Assembly (NCBI GenBank): GCA_004764695.1
Contig: SMSO01000023.1
Coordinates: forward strand, 1 to 31,090
Direction of reading: 5' to 3'
DNA from: Schizochytrium sp. TIO01
Taxonomy: Eukaryota > Sar > Bigyra > Thraustochytrida > Thraustochytriidae
Length of the DNA stretch: 31,090 nt
A program made the translations under genes and the position numbers. This document shows, one piece after another, positions 8,251 to 18,316 of this stretch. The notes beneath the pieces are model-generated. The model was not told where the DNA came from. It did no database searches and worked only from the letters and a program-made list of their open reading frames with translations. Numbering within the stretch: the first letter of the stretch is position 1; each line of letters begins with the position of its first letter.

Positions 8251-10974
8251 TTACACTGGACAAACACATTCTTTCTCTATTTGACATCTCTTACCGTAAT
8301 AAGGAAATAAGCAATTACAATAAGCAGCGTCTGATTCTTTAGTTCCACCATTCAAACACGTCACTAAGGTCTCACACCGGACTCCCCAGTAATCTGTACT
8401 AGTACATGCGCAAATCCCTGATTCTGGATTACAAGTTCCGCGGCCATTGCAATCTGTGTTTGCACAGAGATCGATGTCTGAAGTTTCAATGTCATCATCA
8501 TCTAAACCTGTATTATTATAGACAATCTCTGTTACATTTTTCAATTTTTCAGCGATTGTAAGAATCTCGTCCGCAGTAGAATCTTCAATTGGGTTTCCAT
8601 TCTCATCAGTTTCCTCCTTCACAAAAACTTCAATTGCAATGGAGGAATCGCCAGGAATGATTGTGACTTCAGATGTATCAATTCCTAGCATATTTGATAA
8701 GGCGAGTTCAAAAGCCGAACCATCTGAAAAGTCAAGATTTTGATCACCATCTAAAAGTAATTTATAGGCTTCAGCGTTAATCTCATACATAAATTTGACA
8801 GAGATTGAACTAGAAGACTGCAATGCACGTCTGGTGTTTCTTTCATAAGAAATTGTAGTATTACACAATGAACCATAGTCCCAGGGACATAGTAGACTAT
8901 TAATATATTCTTGAAGAAGAAGTGTGGCTCTTTCAGCGTCTATATCACGGTCTAGCATGATAGCGTCTAAGAGGCTACTCGTTAAACTCGCACTTTCAGA
9001 TCCATAAAGTAAGACTTCAACGTCAGAACTATTTGATTTGATCATCGCGGACAGCATTTCGGAGGCGTGCCGGATCAGTTCAACGTTAGGATTTGAGACA
9101 GTTGTTTGAAACGTTCCTATTTTTGACGCTCTTAATCTTGCCTTTTTGATTCGAAATTCACATTCAGTTTCCGTTTCACAAGTACCTCCTTCATAACGAT
9201 CTTCACATAGTCCAGTGGCATTGTTACAAAAGGCTAATCTACCCGCAAACATGTATGGTACGCAGTCTAAGTGTTTTGAGCACGTCGGAGCTTCAACACA
9301 TATACCAGAGTCTAATGCGGAACAAATCTCACCGTTGTTACAGTTAGTTGATTTCCCATAACAGTAGTGGGGTGGTTTGACAGGTACTTTTAAAATAGCT
9401 CCAGACTTAGTATAGGTATCAATTGACAAAAGTGGTTGACCAAAGATTATGTTATGTTCATCGATGAGGATAGGATTTTTCTGAAGATTTACTTGTAAAG
9501 ATTGACCTGCAATTTCCTTAACAGAATTGAACCATGAGTTATTTTGGAAGTTCCAAGTGTTATTGGAAGGATCGTAGGTGAAAAGTGTTAGACGAGCTTC
9601 AGGTAGATATTCTCCTGCAAGGAGATAGTCTGATGATGCCGCGGCCACTTTTCCGAAGAATTTATTAGTTGCTATTGGTTCTAAAACACTGCGAATGGTC
9701 TGAATATATTGAAACCCAGCTTCAGTCCTTTCTAAATAAAAGATAGCCCCAGTGTTGGAATAAGTATCTGTAGAGGACTTGAATGAGTCCGAAACAATAA
9801 AGACACGACGACCTCCAGGTACAAATACAACGTCACTAATAATCATAAAATCATTGTAGTTAAGCATTTCTGGTGTATAGTCAAACTCATGAACAGTATC
9901 AAAGTCCCATAGTTCTGTCATCTCGTCACGTAGTATGTACTGAAATTTCGTTCGAACATATTGAGATGAGAAAATAACTTCATTATCCCCTGCATTAAGA
10001 AAATATATTTTATTAGGACTTTCAAAGACAATTCGATTGAAGACAAAGTCTTTCGTAGGATCCTCTCTTGTATATAGATAAATTGGGTATGTGTATGTTC
10101 CATGCTCTGAAGTCCAAATGTTTTCTCCATCAGTTGGCATATTTAAACGGTTACTATAAACTAGAAGATGTTTCTCGTCTATCAGTGAAAACAATTGTCC
10201 AAAGTATGCAAACGGCCGTGGACTTTCTTCTATGATACGTTGCTTTTGCTCAAATAGACCTGTAGTATAGTTCAAATGATAAATATCAACAGCACCAGCT
10301 TGACTGTTTCCGTTGTACAAATAAGAATGTACTGTATCCAAGTATATCAAATTAGTACCAAATTTATATGTTTCTGAGAAGCCACATTTATAGTCACCTC
10401 TTTGTGACCAGAACGAAAGGAACGATAAGTCCTTATTTGGATAGTAAGTATTTTGTAAAGTATCACATGTGATTTTGACAGTTTGATAATTTGTTCCCCC
10501 AGTGTTGCTAAGAACTCGACTTCCTCCAACTGTACCACAATTTTTGCAACTATACCATCCATTTTCATCAGATCCTTCAATTGTACCAGCATTATAACCT
10601 TCATAAGAAACAATAAGTGTCCCATTGATAAATTGAGATAGTCGGCCATATCCTGAGCTACTAAAGTGGTTATCGGGGATTAGACTTTGTGTGAAGGTAT
10701 AGTTATTTGAGTCTGTGTTCCTACGGAAAACTAATAAACTACCTATAACTGCGTTAGTGATTTGCTTGTTTTTGTAACCAGGACCATTACTGTCAAATGC
10801 ATGGACGAAGAGCCATTCATCTCTGTCGGAAGAGACAGAAAATCCCATTTGAAATGAAGTTTCTGATAGTTCTTCTGGGACTCCAAGGAGTGTCGCGTTA
10901 TCAAGTTCATAGATTAATGTCGCATGAGTCAAATGTGTTAACAAGAGTGCAGCTAAACAAAAAAGAACCTTCAT
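8251..10974 (-). CDS. Secreted FG-GAP-like propeller protein with EGF-like C-terminus (907 aa)
   Basis: An intact 907-residue frame with a genuine ATG. Residues 1-18 (MKVLFCLAALLLTHLTHA) form a classic signal peptide. Residues ~20-530 resemble FG-GAP/integrin-type beta-propeller blades: repeated units with 'G-xx-VF/LF' strands and 'FG' turns (e.g. NKFFGKVAAASSDYLLAGEY), and numerous Asn-glycosylation sequons. A Cys-rich region follows at ~533-605 (CSKHLDC ... CEDRYEGGTC), then a helical segment. The putative processing site RRALQ lies at 715-719, followed by a SEA-like domain (~720-800) and two EGF-like units in the last ~70 residues, ending CVCPV. There is no membrane anchor. The C-terminal ~350 residues match those of the neighbouring gene 11194-16079, so the two are paralogues with different N-terminal propellers. 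A secreted or virion-surface attachment role is inferred from architecture; no catalytic site is seen. Confidence 0.85.
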   Translation of the reverse strand: MKVLFCLAALLLTHLTHATLIYELDNATLLGVPEELSETSFQMGFSVSSDRDEWLFVHAFDSNGPGYKNKQITNAVIGSLLVFRRNTDSNNYTFTQSLIPDNHFSSSGYGRLSQFINGTLIVSYEGYNAGTIEGSDENGWYSCKNCGTVGGSRVLSNTGGTNYQTVKITCDTLQNTYYPNKDLSFLSFWSQRGDYKCGFSETYKFGTNLIYLDTVHSYLYNGNSQAGAVDIYHLNYTTGLFEQKQRIIEESPRPFAYFGQLFSLIDEKHLLVYSNRLNMPTDGENIWTSEHGTYTYPIYLYTREDPTKDFVFNRIVFESPNKIYFLNAGDNEVIFSSQYVRTKFQYILRDEMTELWDFDTVHEFDYTPEMLNYNDFMIISDVVFVPGGRRVFIVSDSFKSSTDTYSNTGAIFYLERTEAGFQYIQTIRSVLEPIATNKFFGKVAAASSDYLLAGEYLPEARLTLFTYDPSNNTWNFQNNSWFNSVKEIAGQSLQVNLQKNPILIDEHNIIFGQPLLSIDTYTKSGAILKVPVKPPHYCYGKSTNCNNGEICSALDSGICVEAPTCSKHLDCVPYMFAGRLAFCNNATGLCEDRYEGGTCETETECEFRIKKARLRASKIGTFQTTVSNPNVELIRHASEMLSAMIKSNSSDVEVLLYGSESASLTSSLLDAIMLDRDIDAERATLLLQEYINSLLCPWDYGSLCNTTISYERNTRRALQSSSSISVKFMYEINAEAYKLLLDGDQNLDFSDGSAFELALSNMLGIDTSEVTIIPGDSSIAIEVFVKEETDENGNPIEDSTADEILTIAEKLKNVTEIVYNNTGLDDDDIETSDIDLCANTDCNGRGTCNPESGICACTSTDYWGVRCETLVTCLNGGTKESDAAYCNCLFPYYGKRCQIEKECVCPV

Positions 10975-11090
10975 GTGAGAAAGGGATAATACTCTAGTAC
11001 TAGAATTGAGATGCCTTTTTTATTTATGTATTTCATAAAGCCATGTTGCTGATTTTTGAAGTTGAAGGGAACGAAGACCCCTTTTATAAT

Positions 11091-11104
11091 ATAGAAAAAG
11101 GATG
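11091..11104 (-). promoter_or_regulatory. TATA-like box far upstream of the FG-GAP gene
   Basis: The minus strand reads CTATATTATAAAAG, about 117 bp before the ATG at 10974. A second AT-rich candidate, CATAAATAAAAAAGG (11014-11028), is nearer at about 40-54 bp. Either could be the start region; neither is decisive. Confidence 0.3.
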
Positions 11105-11193
11105 GAACAAAAAGGAATCTTTGGTAAAATCTTTTTTTCTTCTTCTGTGATATCTTATTAATATTGATTACTATGATTACTTAGTCATGATGG

Positions 11194-14100
11194 TTAGCAA
11201 GAACAGTCAAGAGTCTTACCGCATTGCGTTCCATAATATGGGTACTCGCAAATACAATAAGCTGTCGAATTTGATTTAACTCCACCATTAAGACATGTGA
11301 CAGTACTTTCACAATTGACACCCCAATACTCTGAACTATCACAAGTACACTTCCCAGTGGTTTGATCACAAGTTCCTCTATTGTTACAGTCTCTGTTTTC
11401 ACAGTAGTCTACTGTCCCTGTTCCAAGTTCATCGTCATCGACACCTAATTCAGTCGCCACAAGTGTGGTAATTGACGTTAGCTTGGAACCAATCGATTGA
11501 ATCGCAGACAACTTCTCGTCAATTTTTGGATCATCTTCCGTGTTAGACTCTGATGAAACAACATAGACGATCTCGATATTTCCGTTGGTAGCATAAATAG
11601 TGATATCATCAGTAGTAAGGTTCAATTGTGCCGCGAGAGCCTCTTCGAATTCTGAGCCGTCAGAGAAAGAAAACCCCGAGTTAACAAGCTCAGAAAATGT
11701 ACTGGCATCAAGTGAATATGTTACTGAAACTTCAATTGAACCGGAGCTTTGGAGGTCGCGGTGACCATCAGGTGACTCCCTAATAGTCTGCAAGATTCTA
11801 CGCGTTTCATCATCAAATTGAAACTCGCACATATCACTATAAATGTTACAAACGAGCTCCTTTAATGCAGCACCGAGAAGCTCTTCGTCTCCACCAAGAC
11901 TATAAATTAAATCTGCGTCAAGAGTGACTGATTCTGAACCATCAATAAAGACTGTCAAATTAGCCCCTGTTTTTAGAGTCTCATTCGTTTGACTTTTAAC
12001 AAGCTCGTTTACGATCGTTTGTGTTGCCGTTTTAATTTTCGTTGCATTACTACTCTTCAATGACTGGGAGACCTGTCCAAGAGACTTTGCAAATGTTTGT
12101 TGACGCTCTATCTTAGTTTCACATTCTGACTCCTTTGAACATGTTCCCTCATATTTATCTTCACATAGCATAGTATTGAAATTGCAGTATGGAAGACGGC
12201 CGGATTGGATCTTGGCCTTACAGTCCAAATGTTTGCTGCACTCTGGAACATTTGTACACATAAGGTATTCTTCGTTGCAAAAGACCTTGGACGTAAAGTA
12301 GGTTGCTGCGGCTTCTTTGCAGGTGGCGTGATCACCACTGGTACAATATACATCTGGACCCTCTAGAGGACATAAGTAGTCATGAAAGACATCAATTGTC
12401 TTCGGAGGATCAAACATTGATGCATAAACACCTGTCAAACTCTTAAAGTAATTACCATTATGTTCACCGAAAGTTTTCAGGTCACCATTCTTCGTTCTAG
12501 CAAACAGTGCCTTTCTTCCCCAAATGGCAGTAACTCCTGTAATATTTTGGATCTTAATCGGGGTTGTATAAGTTGCATCTGAGTTCGTGCTATTTCCATC
12601 TAAGACACCATAATTGTTTCTGCCCCAGCAATAAACGTCTCCTGAATTTTGTTTAACTCCGCAGGCGAAGTCATTTGAAAACACGGCGAATTTATTATCA
12701 TTTCCCATACCTTCAATAACCTTTCCAGTGTAATCTGCTGTTCCAACAGCGGATGGGTCAATTTGTCCGTAAGTGTTCGTGTTACCAGCACAAACGATCT
12801 GCCCTTCCATATTGACTACACAGCTGTTAAAGTTTGAGGGGCTGCTAAAGTCACTAATTTTTGCAAATTTACCTGTACAATTTGTGACTACAGATTTTGA
12901 TACTTGTACTTCATGGCAGAATCCGTAAGTTCTTCCAGCACATGCAACTTGATTGTCTTCGTACATATAGCAAACGGCATTTGGTCCAGCAGGGAATATC
13001 CGTTTAATTACTCGGTCACCTAGATCTTGAACAGTAAACATACTTTGTATAGCATCACTTCCTCCGGTTCCAAAGATATTGTCGTTGTTTTTACCCATGA
13101 CTTTCACGGTTCGGTTGTCATTGCTCAAGAAGAAGGTAGCTGAGTCTGTAACAACGACATCTTTATAGCCTTGTCCGGGACTTTCAATGTTAACTTTCGT
13201 TGGGTAAGCAAGTATCGATGAAGATCCACTGTTCTTGTTACCCAAACTGCCGTAAGTACCAGTTCCCCAACACCAAACAGAGTCATCTGTTGGATCAATT
13301 AAACATGCGTGGTTATTTCCCAGGGATAACTTGCTTACTGCACGTGGACCGTAGTCCAGGCTTGAGATCAAATCATACAATTCAATAGTACCACTCTTTT
13401 GACCATTTCCCGTTAGATACTTGCCATAGTAATCCGTTCCGAACATCCAGACCTGGTTGAGATCCGTGTTGACAATAGCACCCATGAAGTAATTGAACTG
13501 TCCTTCTGTTGAACAAGAATGACCTGGGGTAGGTGCTTCTGTTGGAATTTGAGTCGGTGCCATTGACGGAGCAAACTTTGGTGAGCAATAGGCTTCTTCA
13601 ATTACTTGCTGAGTCTTCACAGTCGTTCCCATAGATGAACTTCCAATCCGCAAAGGATTATTAAATCCCCAGGTCTTAACAGTTCCGTCTTCGAAAAGCG
13701 CGACATATAGATTATTAGAGCTCCGGAACTCTCTCAGATTTGGCATCCTCGTATTTTCGATCAAATCTGTGAAGTGATGTGTGGAGTCCGATTCCGAAAA
13801 AAAACCATAAGCACCATTGCCCTTACAGTATGTCTTTCTGTCCCGTTTCTTAACACAAAAACCTTGTTCAAATGCCCAAAGGTCAATATTGTAATTATCT
13901 GTCCCTTCAACGACAAGCCATTCAGAAGTGAAAACATTCGTCGCTAGCTCACTCGTAATTACCTGGAAGGTGTTCTTTCCTGAAGCATAAATTCTCCCAT
14001 CAGTTCCAAGTCCCCAAATGTTGTGCTGTCCGAAAGTGACTTTAGTGAAGCTCATGTCAGGAATCAAAATGGGAGAAAGCTGACTATTTCCACTTACATA

Positions 14101-16079
14101 ATCAGGAAGCCCCATACGATTGTTATCATTGTATCCCCAACAAGAAAGTGTGTTGTTATCGAAAAGTGCACAATATGTGTAATAATTGTTTTCAAGCTGA
14201 ATGATTTTTGCACCGGCGCTAGAATCACGGTTGATAGCATATTTTGGAGAATAACTGGCTCCAGTAGTACCTGCGCCATTCATACCATAGGAACCATATC
14301 CAAGACACTTTACTTCAGTCCTGTTATTAATAACCAGACACATATTTGAAATTCCTACTGAAATTTCATTAATGTTTTCTATCGTTTCATCATTATCAAG
14401 CACAGTAAAACGAAACATCTCATACAAGTAAGTATTCGATGTTCCTGTAATAACCCCAGAGGCGTCACTTCCGATGCAATGAACTGAATCGTCATATCCA
14501 TCAAGGACGCAGGCTAAAGCACCGCTGGTCCGTTCAACAGAAAGTTGGACTGGGTTAACATAAGAGCCAGGTATCTTCGTCGGGGGGTGATAGTCAATGT
14601 CTCCAACATCTCTTCCCAAACCCAGTACTCCAACTTCATAACGGTCAATGCCCCAGGCAAATACGGCGTTGCGTTCTTCACTAATATAGTAGGAAGCACC
14701 TGCGGTAGTAGTTGCAATGTTCGCTCCGCAATTCATCTCTGAAGTTGTTGGGAAAGGTGTAGTAGGTTCTCTCGTTGGATAGACAGTTGGAGACATCGTT
14801 GGATAAAGTGTCGGTGCCATAGTTGGTGGTAGAGGTGCACATGAAACACCTTCCATAAGAACTGGTGTCGACGGGACAGTTCCACTTGCGTCAAATTTGG
14901 GGTAGTTGTTTGCTCCCCAGCAACTAACGGTATCATCAGTCAGATTATGACCACAAATAACTTGAGAATTTACTGATACAATAGTCTCGGCAGTGATTCT
15001 GTCTGATTCAATGAAGTTGGAGAATGAGTTCACTTTGGAACTATGAAATTGTCCATTGGCATTCAAACCCTTGCAAAAAACGGTTCCATTTGTCTTTCGA
15101 AGACAGAAGTTCCTACACATGAAGATACAAGCAATGTTGTCGTTACCTGAATCAAAGACTTCAACAGGTCCAGATTGGATGTAGCTACCTGAATCAACAT
15201 CGTTTGAGTACATTCCATCTTTATTTTGCCCTGCAAATAAGAAACGACCATCCAAAGTGATGAGTCCGATATTTTGTTCATCCAAGGTGATGTCTTTAAT
15301 GTTACCCTGTTCTTCTGTGTCGACCCACGTTGGACTTGGAAGGCTCGTCGACCCGGTGATTCCAAGTGCATAATTTGCGTTCCTACCCCAGCACGTGACA
15401 GTGTTGTTACTAAGAAGTGCACAGAAGTGATTATCAATCTTATCAGAAACTAACTTCTTAATTGTGACCCCTTCTTCGAGGTTCGTTTCATAACTTAGGG
15501 TGTCGAAAGGTGGAACGTCGCGACCGTTTGAGGTTGTACCTCTTCCGTTTTGGTAATAAGTATTGGTACCCGAACATGTTACGACAGTTTGATTAATTGT
15601 AACTGCACACAAGGAGTCCTTGATACTGCAAAGGAACTGTACTCATTTGTAAAATCCGGCAGCTCAGTGAACTCGGTGAACACCGTATACGTATTGCTAG
15701 TTATTTCTTTTGAGATCAGGTATCCTGAATTTGATCCGACGCAGTGAATTTTATGGGTTAGTCCATCGAGGACGCACGCGAACGAAAGTGCCTCTCTAGG
15801 ATGCATCGGCGAACTAATAGTCGAGTGATTGATCTTGAAAGGTTCGATGAAAGATGCCGAGGGGTCACTAGCGCTACTGAGTTCCTTAAGGGTATTAGTT
15901 CCCCATCCATACATCACATTCCGGTCGGGACTAGCCCAAATAGTCGCATAGTTACCAACACTTAAGGAACTTTCACAAATACTTAGGTCATATTCGGCAG
16001 TTGGCGCAGGGGTCTCTTCCTGCGCGTTGGCCTTGCATAGGAACAAGACAACGAACAAGACTATAGTCTGTAAAACCAT
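11194..16079 (-). CDS. Secreted triple RCC1-like propeller protein with EGF-like C-terminus, one frameshift
   Basis: The N-terminus is at 16079 (ATG): signal peptide MVLQTIVLFVVLFLCKANA, then a first RCC1-like propeller. The frame changes by one base at about 15605-15625. The long remaining frame (11194-15612) has no ATG at its head, so both belong to one gene of ~1630 codons. RCC1-type blades (W-G-x-N/G, 'CWGRNNYG', 'VWCWGTGTYG') form three propellers of ~380-415 residues. These are separated by Pro/Thr linkers at ~14745-14840 (PTMAPTLYPTMSPTVYPT) and ~13520-13570 (PSMAPTQIPTEAPTPG). Then follow a Cys-rich region (CSKHLDC, CEDKYEGTC), RRILQ near 11790-11805 and HRDLQ near 11750, a SEA-like domain, and two EGF-like units ending DCSC. 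The last ~350 residues are paralogous to the gene at 8251-10974. It is probably a surface or attachment protein. The single shift may be real inactivation or an assembly indel. Confidence 0.82.
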
Positions 16080-16127
16080 TAGTCTAACTCTTTTGTGCTC
16101 TTACTGGACATTCCCCTCACATTTGTA

Positions 16128-16137
16128 CTTATATATT
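16128..16137. promoter_or_regulatory. TATA-like element in an 82-bp divergent promoter
   Basis: The stretch CTTATATATT lies between divergent genes starting at 16079 (minus) and 16162 (plus). On the minus strand it gives TATATAAG about 49 bp before the propeller-gene ATG. On the plus strand TATATATT lies about 25-32 bp before the resolvase ATG. One element may serve both genes. Confidence 0.45.
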
Positions 16138-16161
16138 GAATTCAAGATGAACAAGTTCTGA

Positions 16162-16772
16162 TTGAAAATTATGGGAGACAGAAGAAGTAGCTTAATCTTC
16201 AGCACTGACATCGGAATCATAAACATTGGCGTAGCTCTTTATGATAGCTCAACCAAAAAGATGGTCTATTGTGATCGAATCGCCTTCGCACCATCCCTCA
16301 AGGCGCTGAAGTCGCAAAGAAATATTCCAATGGGGATCTACAACCTTATGTTTAACAAGGAAACCTCAAAGATTTACCCTATGCTCAAAGAAGCGAGTAT
16401 TATCCTCATTGAGGATCAGATGAGACTGAAAATGTACATTGCGCAGTACTCAATCGTTTCTATGTGCATCTGTGAAGGTTTTGAATACAAAATCGTTCAC
16501 TCAAAGTCAGTCAAGACATTTTTTAAAACAGGTGCTGCTTCACGGAAGGTCGCAGGGAAGGTCGTTCGTGGTGCAGAAAACAATCGAAGGGCAAATAAAG
16601 CTGCTGCGATTGTTAAAGCCCATGAATTTTCCCAAAAGATATGGCTAAAGTACCAAAAGCAAAACAGGATGATGTCGCAGATGCAATACTTCAGGCGTGT
16701 TGGTATGATAGAGCTTGCTTATCCAAAAAGCAAATCCCACCGATGTTCTTCCTTACTTTCTCTTTCGTTTAA
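16162..16772 (+). pseudogene. Holliday junction resolvase, RuvC/poxvirus A22-type, frameshifted before the catalytic end
   Basis: RuvC-fold resolvases cut four-way DNA junctions and resolve concatemers in poxviruses and other large DNA viruses. The first strand carries the nucleic catalytic Asp in SLIFSTDIGIINIGVALYD (about residues 7-25), and the second acidic residue is in IILIEDQMRLKM. The last acidic motif, DDVAD, lies at 16668-16682 in a different frame. That frame runs on to a TAA at 16770-16772. A one-base shift must therefore lie at about 16626-16660, near the run CCCAAAAG. In the original frame translation continues to 16830 with an implausible tail that is antisense to the next gene. 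As it stands the encoded protein would lack the C-terminal Asp residues. The gene overlaps the convergent gene at 16719 by ~54 bp. Sequencing error is the alternative. Confidence 0.85.
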
Positions 16773-17531
16773 CTCGTTACTCTTTAAAGTGTGTTGCTCC
16801 ATCAAAGGACTAAGCTTCGTATTTACATAATGTGTTAAGTGTTCAAAGATTTCATCTGTAGGGATCCCTGCTACATTGAGAACACCGCTCGAAAAGACCT
16901 CGATTGCAAGATGTGTCGCTTCTGGAAATGGATGTACTACGAGTGCACAGAATGATTGCTGGTCCATTGAGAGGGCTGGACTAGAGCCGTCATCCTCTTT
17001 GGTAGAAAGAGTTAGTGACTTTGCAAATTGATTTGCCCTCCTGTTGTTATAATCACCGTCATACCCTTCAAGCTCTTCACTTTTATGAACATCATATGAG
17101 GGCAGTACCCATGGTTTTTGTTTTCGACCTTTTACTTTTAGTGAAACTGAAGCCAAGGAGTTCAAGCTAAGAAACAAACCCTCGAGATCAAGGGGCTTGT
17201 GAGGTGTATAGTACTTCTCTACCCAATTTACCAAGGTCGATTTATCAATATCTTCTTTTGTAACTCCAAACAACGATTCAAAAACTGGAATGAATGCGTC
17301 GGATTCCATTGTCATTGTAAAAACCATGCAAACGAGCGCAGGGTAGGGTAACTTTTTGGCATCGAAGATGTTCATCGTGAAGGCCTTTTCGTAATACGTA
17401 CATCGCCAGTCACTGGAGACTGAAAGGACACAGTTCCGGTGAGTATGAGCAAACTCATCCAAAGTTATGTTTACTCGAATAATAAACCTGTAAAGCTTCA
17501 AGCTTGTTTCTGTTCGAATAATATGTCCCAT
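16719..17531 (-). CDS. Possible TATA-binding-protein-like factor (270 aa)
   Basis: An intact 270-residue frame with a genuine ATG. The C-terminal part contains LAIEVFSSGVLNVAG followed by an amphipathic helix (IPTDEIFEHLTHYVNTKL). This resembles the strand-'FSSGK'-strand-'TGA'-helix pattern of TBP half-repeats. An N-terminal segment (LYRFIIRVNITLDEFAHTHRNCVLSVSSD) could be the equivalent of another strand set. The middle is charged and low in order (about residues 150-190). Divergent TBP-like proteins occur in asfarviruses, mimiviruses and relatives, and such a factor would suit the TATA-like boxes seen here. The match is by motif and expected size only, so other folds are possible. A structural comparison would decide. 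Confidence 0.45.
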   Translation of the reverse strand: MGHIIRTETSLKLYRFIIRVNITLDEFAHTHRNCVLSVSSDWRCTYYEKAFTMNIFDAKKLPYPALVCMVFTMTMESDAFIPVFESLFGVTKEDIDKSTLVNWVEKYYTPHKPLDLEGLFLSLNSLASVSLKVKGRKQKPWVLPSYDVHKSEELEGYDGDYNNRRANQFAKSLTLSTKEDDGSSPALSMDQQSFCALVVHPFPEATHLAIEVFSSGVLNVAGIPTDEIFEHLTHYVNTKLSPLMEQHTLKSNELNERESKEEHRWDLLFG

Positions 17532-17542
17532 GGTCTTACTTG

Positions 17543-17549
17543 TTATAAT
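17543..17549 (-). promoter_or_regulatory. TATA-like box before the TBP-like gene
   Basis: The minus strand reads TTATAAC 12-18 bp before the ATG at 17531, within AT-rich sequence next to an (ATT)n tract. Close spacing is similar to that at 7250-7261. Confidence 0.3.
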
Positions 17550-17561
17550 TAAGATAATTAA

Positions 17562-17562
<1 letters not shown>

Positions 17563-17625
<63 letters not shown>
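17563..17625. repeat. (ATT)21 trinucleotide microsatellite
   Basis: About 21 uninterrupted ATT units, lying ~30 bp upstream of the ATG of the minus-strand gene at 17531. Such long pure tracts are typical of eukaryotic chromosomes. Confidence 0.95.
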
Positions 17626-17627
<2 letters not shown>

Positions 17628-17713
17628 TAATGGTTTAAAGCTTCAAGGAGAAAAAAAGTAATTAAAAGCTTATGCTTCACTGTAAGACCATCTGTTCTGT
17701 TGACCATTCTTAG

Positions 17714-18162
17714 TTACACCATGGGCGAACAAACACTGATGGACATATATCCAGACTCAAGATCATCACCAGCACCACTTTTAAAAGTTACTGATACTGC
17801 ATGCCAGGGAAGAAAAGGAACATAGATGATCTCACCATGATCTATAGAATAAGTAAAAGTAAAATTACTCAATGAAAATTTGCCTATCCGCTCCAGGTTC
17901 ATTGTTTCGTTGAAGAGATAAAACGAGTGTATCGCATGGGCGAGATAGTGTGATAAAAGTGCGTCTTCTCCCGGACAGGGAACTGTCAATATTCTTGATT
18001 GACTCGCAGCACGGATTTCTGGAGCAGATTTGTGTACCTCCACCACAAATTATAATCCGAGGATGAACGGAATAATTGAACTTTGATAGGACACAAAAGC
18101 TTGGAGACTATCATTCCTGCATGCAAGGTCTCTACTACAGGTACGTAGTAAACATCATTCAT
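17714..18162 (-). pseudogene. Hypothetical protein gene with one frameshift (about 149 codons)
   Basis: The frame 17714-18046 (110 codons) has no ATG and an in-frame TAA lies immediately upstream. In another minus-strand frame an ATG at 18162 opens MNDVYYVPVVETLHAGMIV and continues in protein-like fashion to about 18045. A one-base shift there would join the two parts into a protein of ~149 residues. I recognise no family. The predicted product has short hydrophobic strands, a C-terminal 'YMSISVCSP' end and no membrane span, and looks like a small beta-rich globular domain. It sits next to the TBP-like gene and diverges from the sugar-dehydrogenase homologue. This makes it another member of the group of short broken genes in the element. 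Confidence 0.5.
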
Positions 18163-18316
18163 TCGTTAAAGAAGGAATGCAAATAATTGAGGAAAAATGC
18201 TACTGTGTTCTTACAAGTCTCCCACACTGAACTTAGTGAAAAGCTTTCCATTACATATATGAATTAAGAAGATTTCTATTTTTCCTATCTTGTACTTGAA
18301 AGTAATTTATCATCTT

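Noticed and set aside
15600-15630. Programmed ribosomal frameshifting in the triple-propeller gene
   Set aside because: No slippery heptamer is visible and no pseudoknot was recognised; other genes nearby carry similar lesions.
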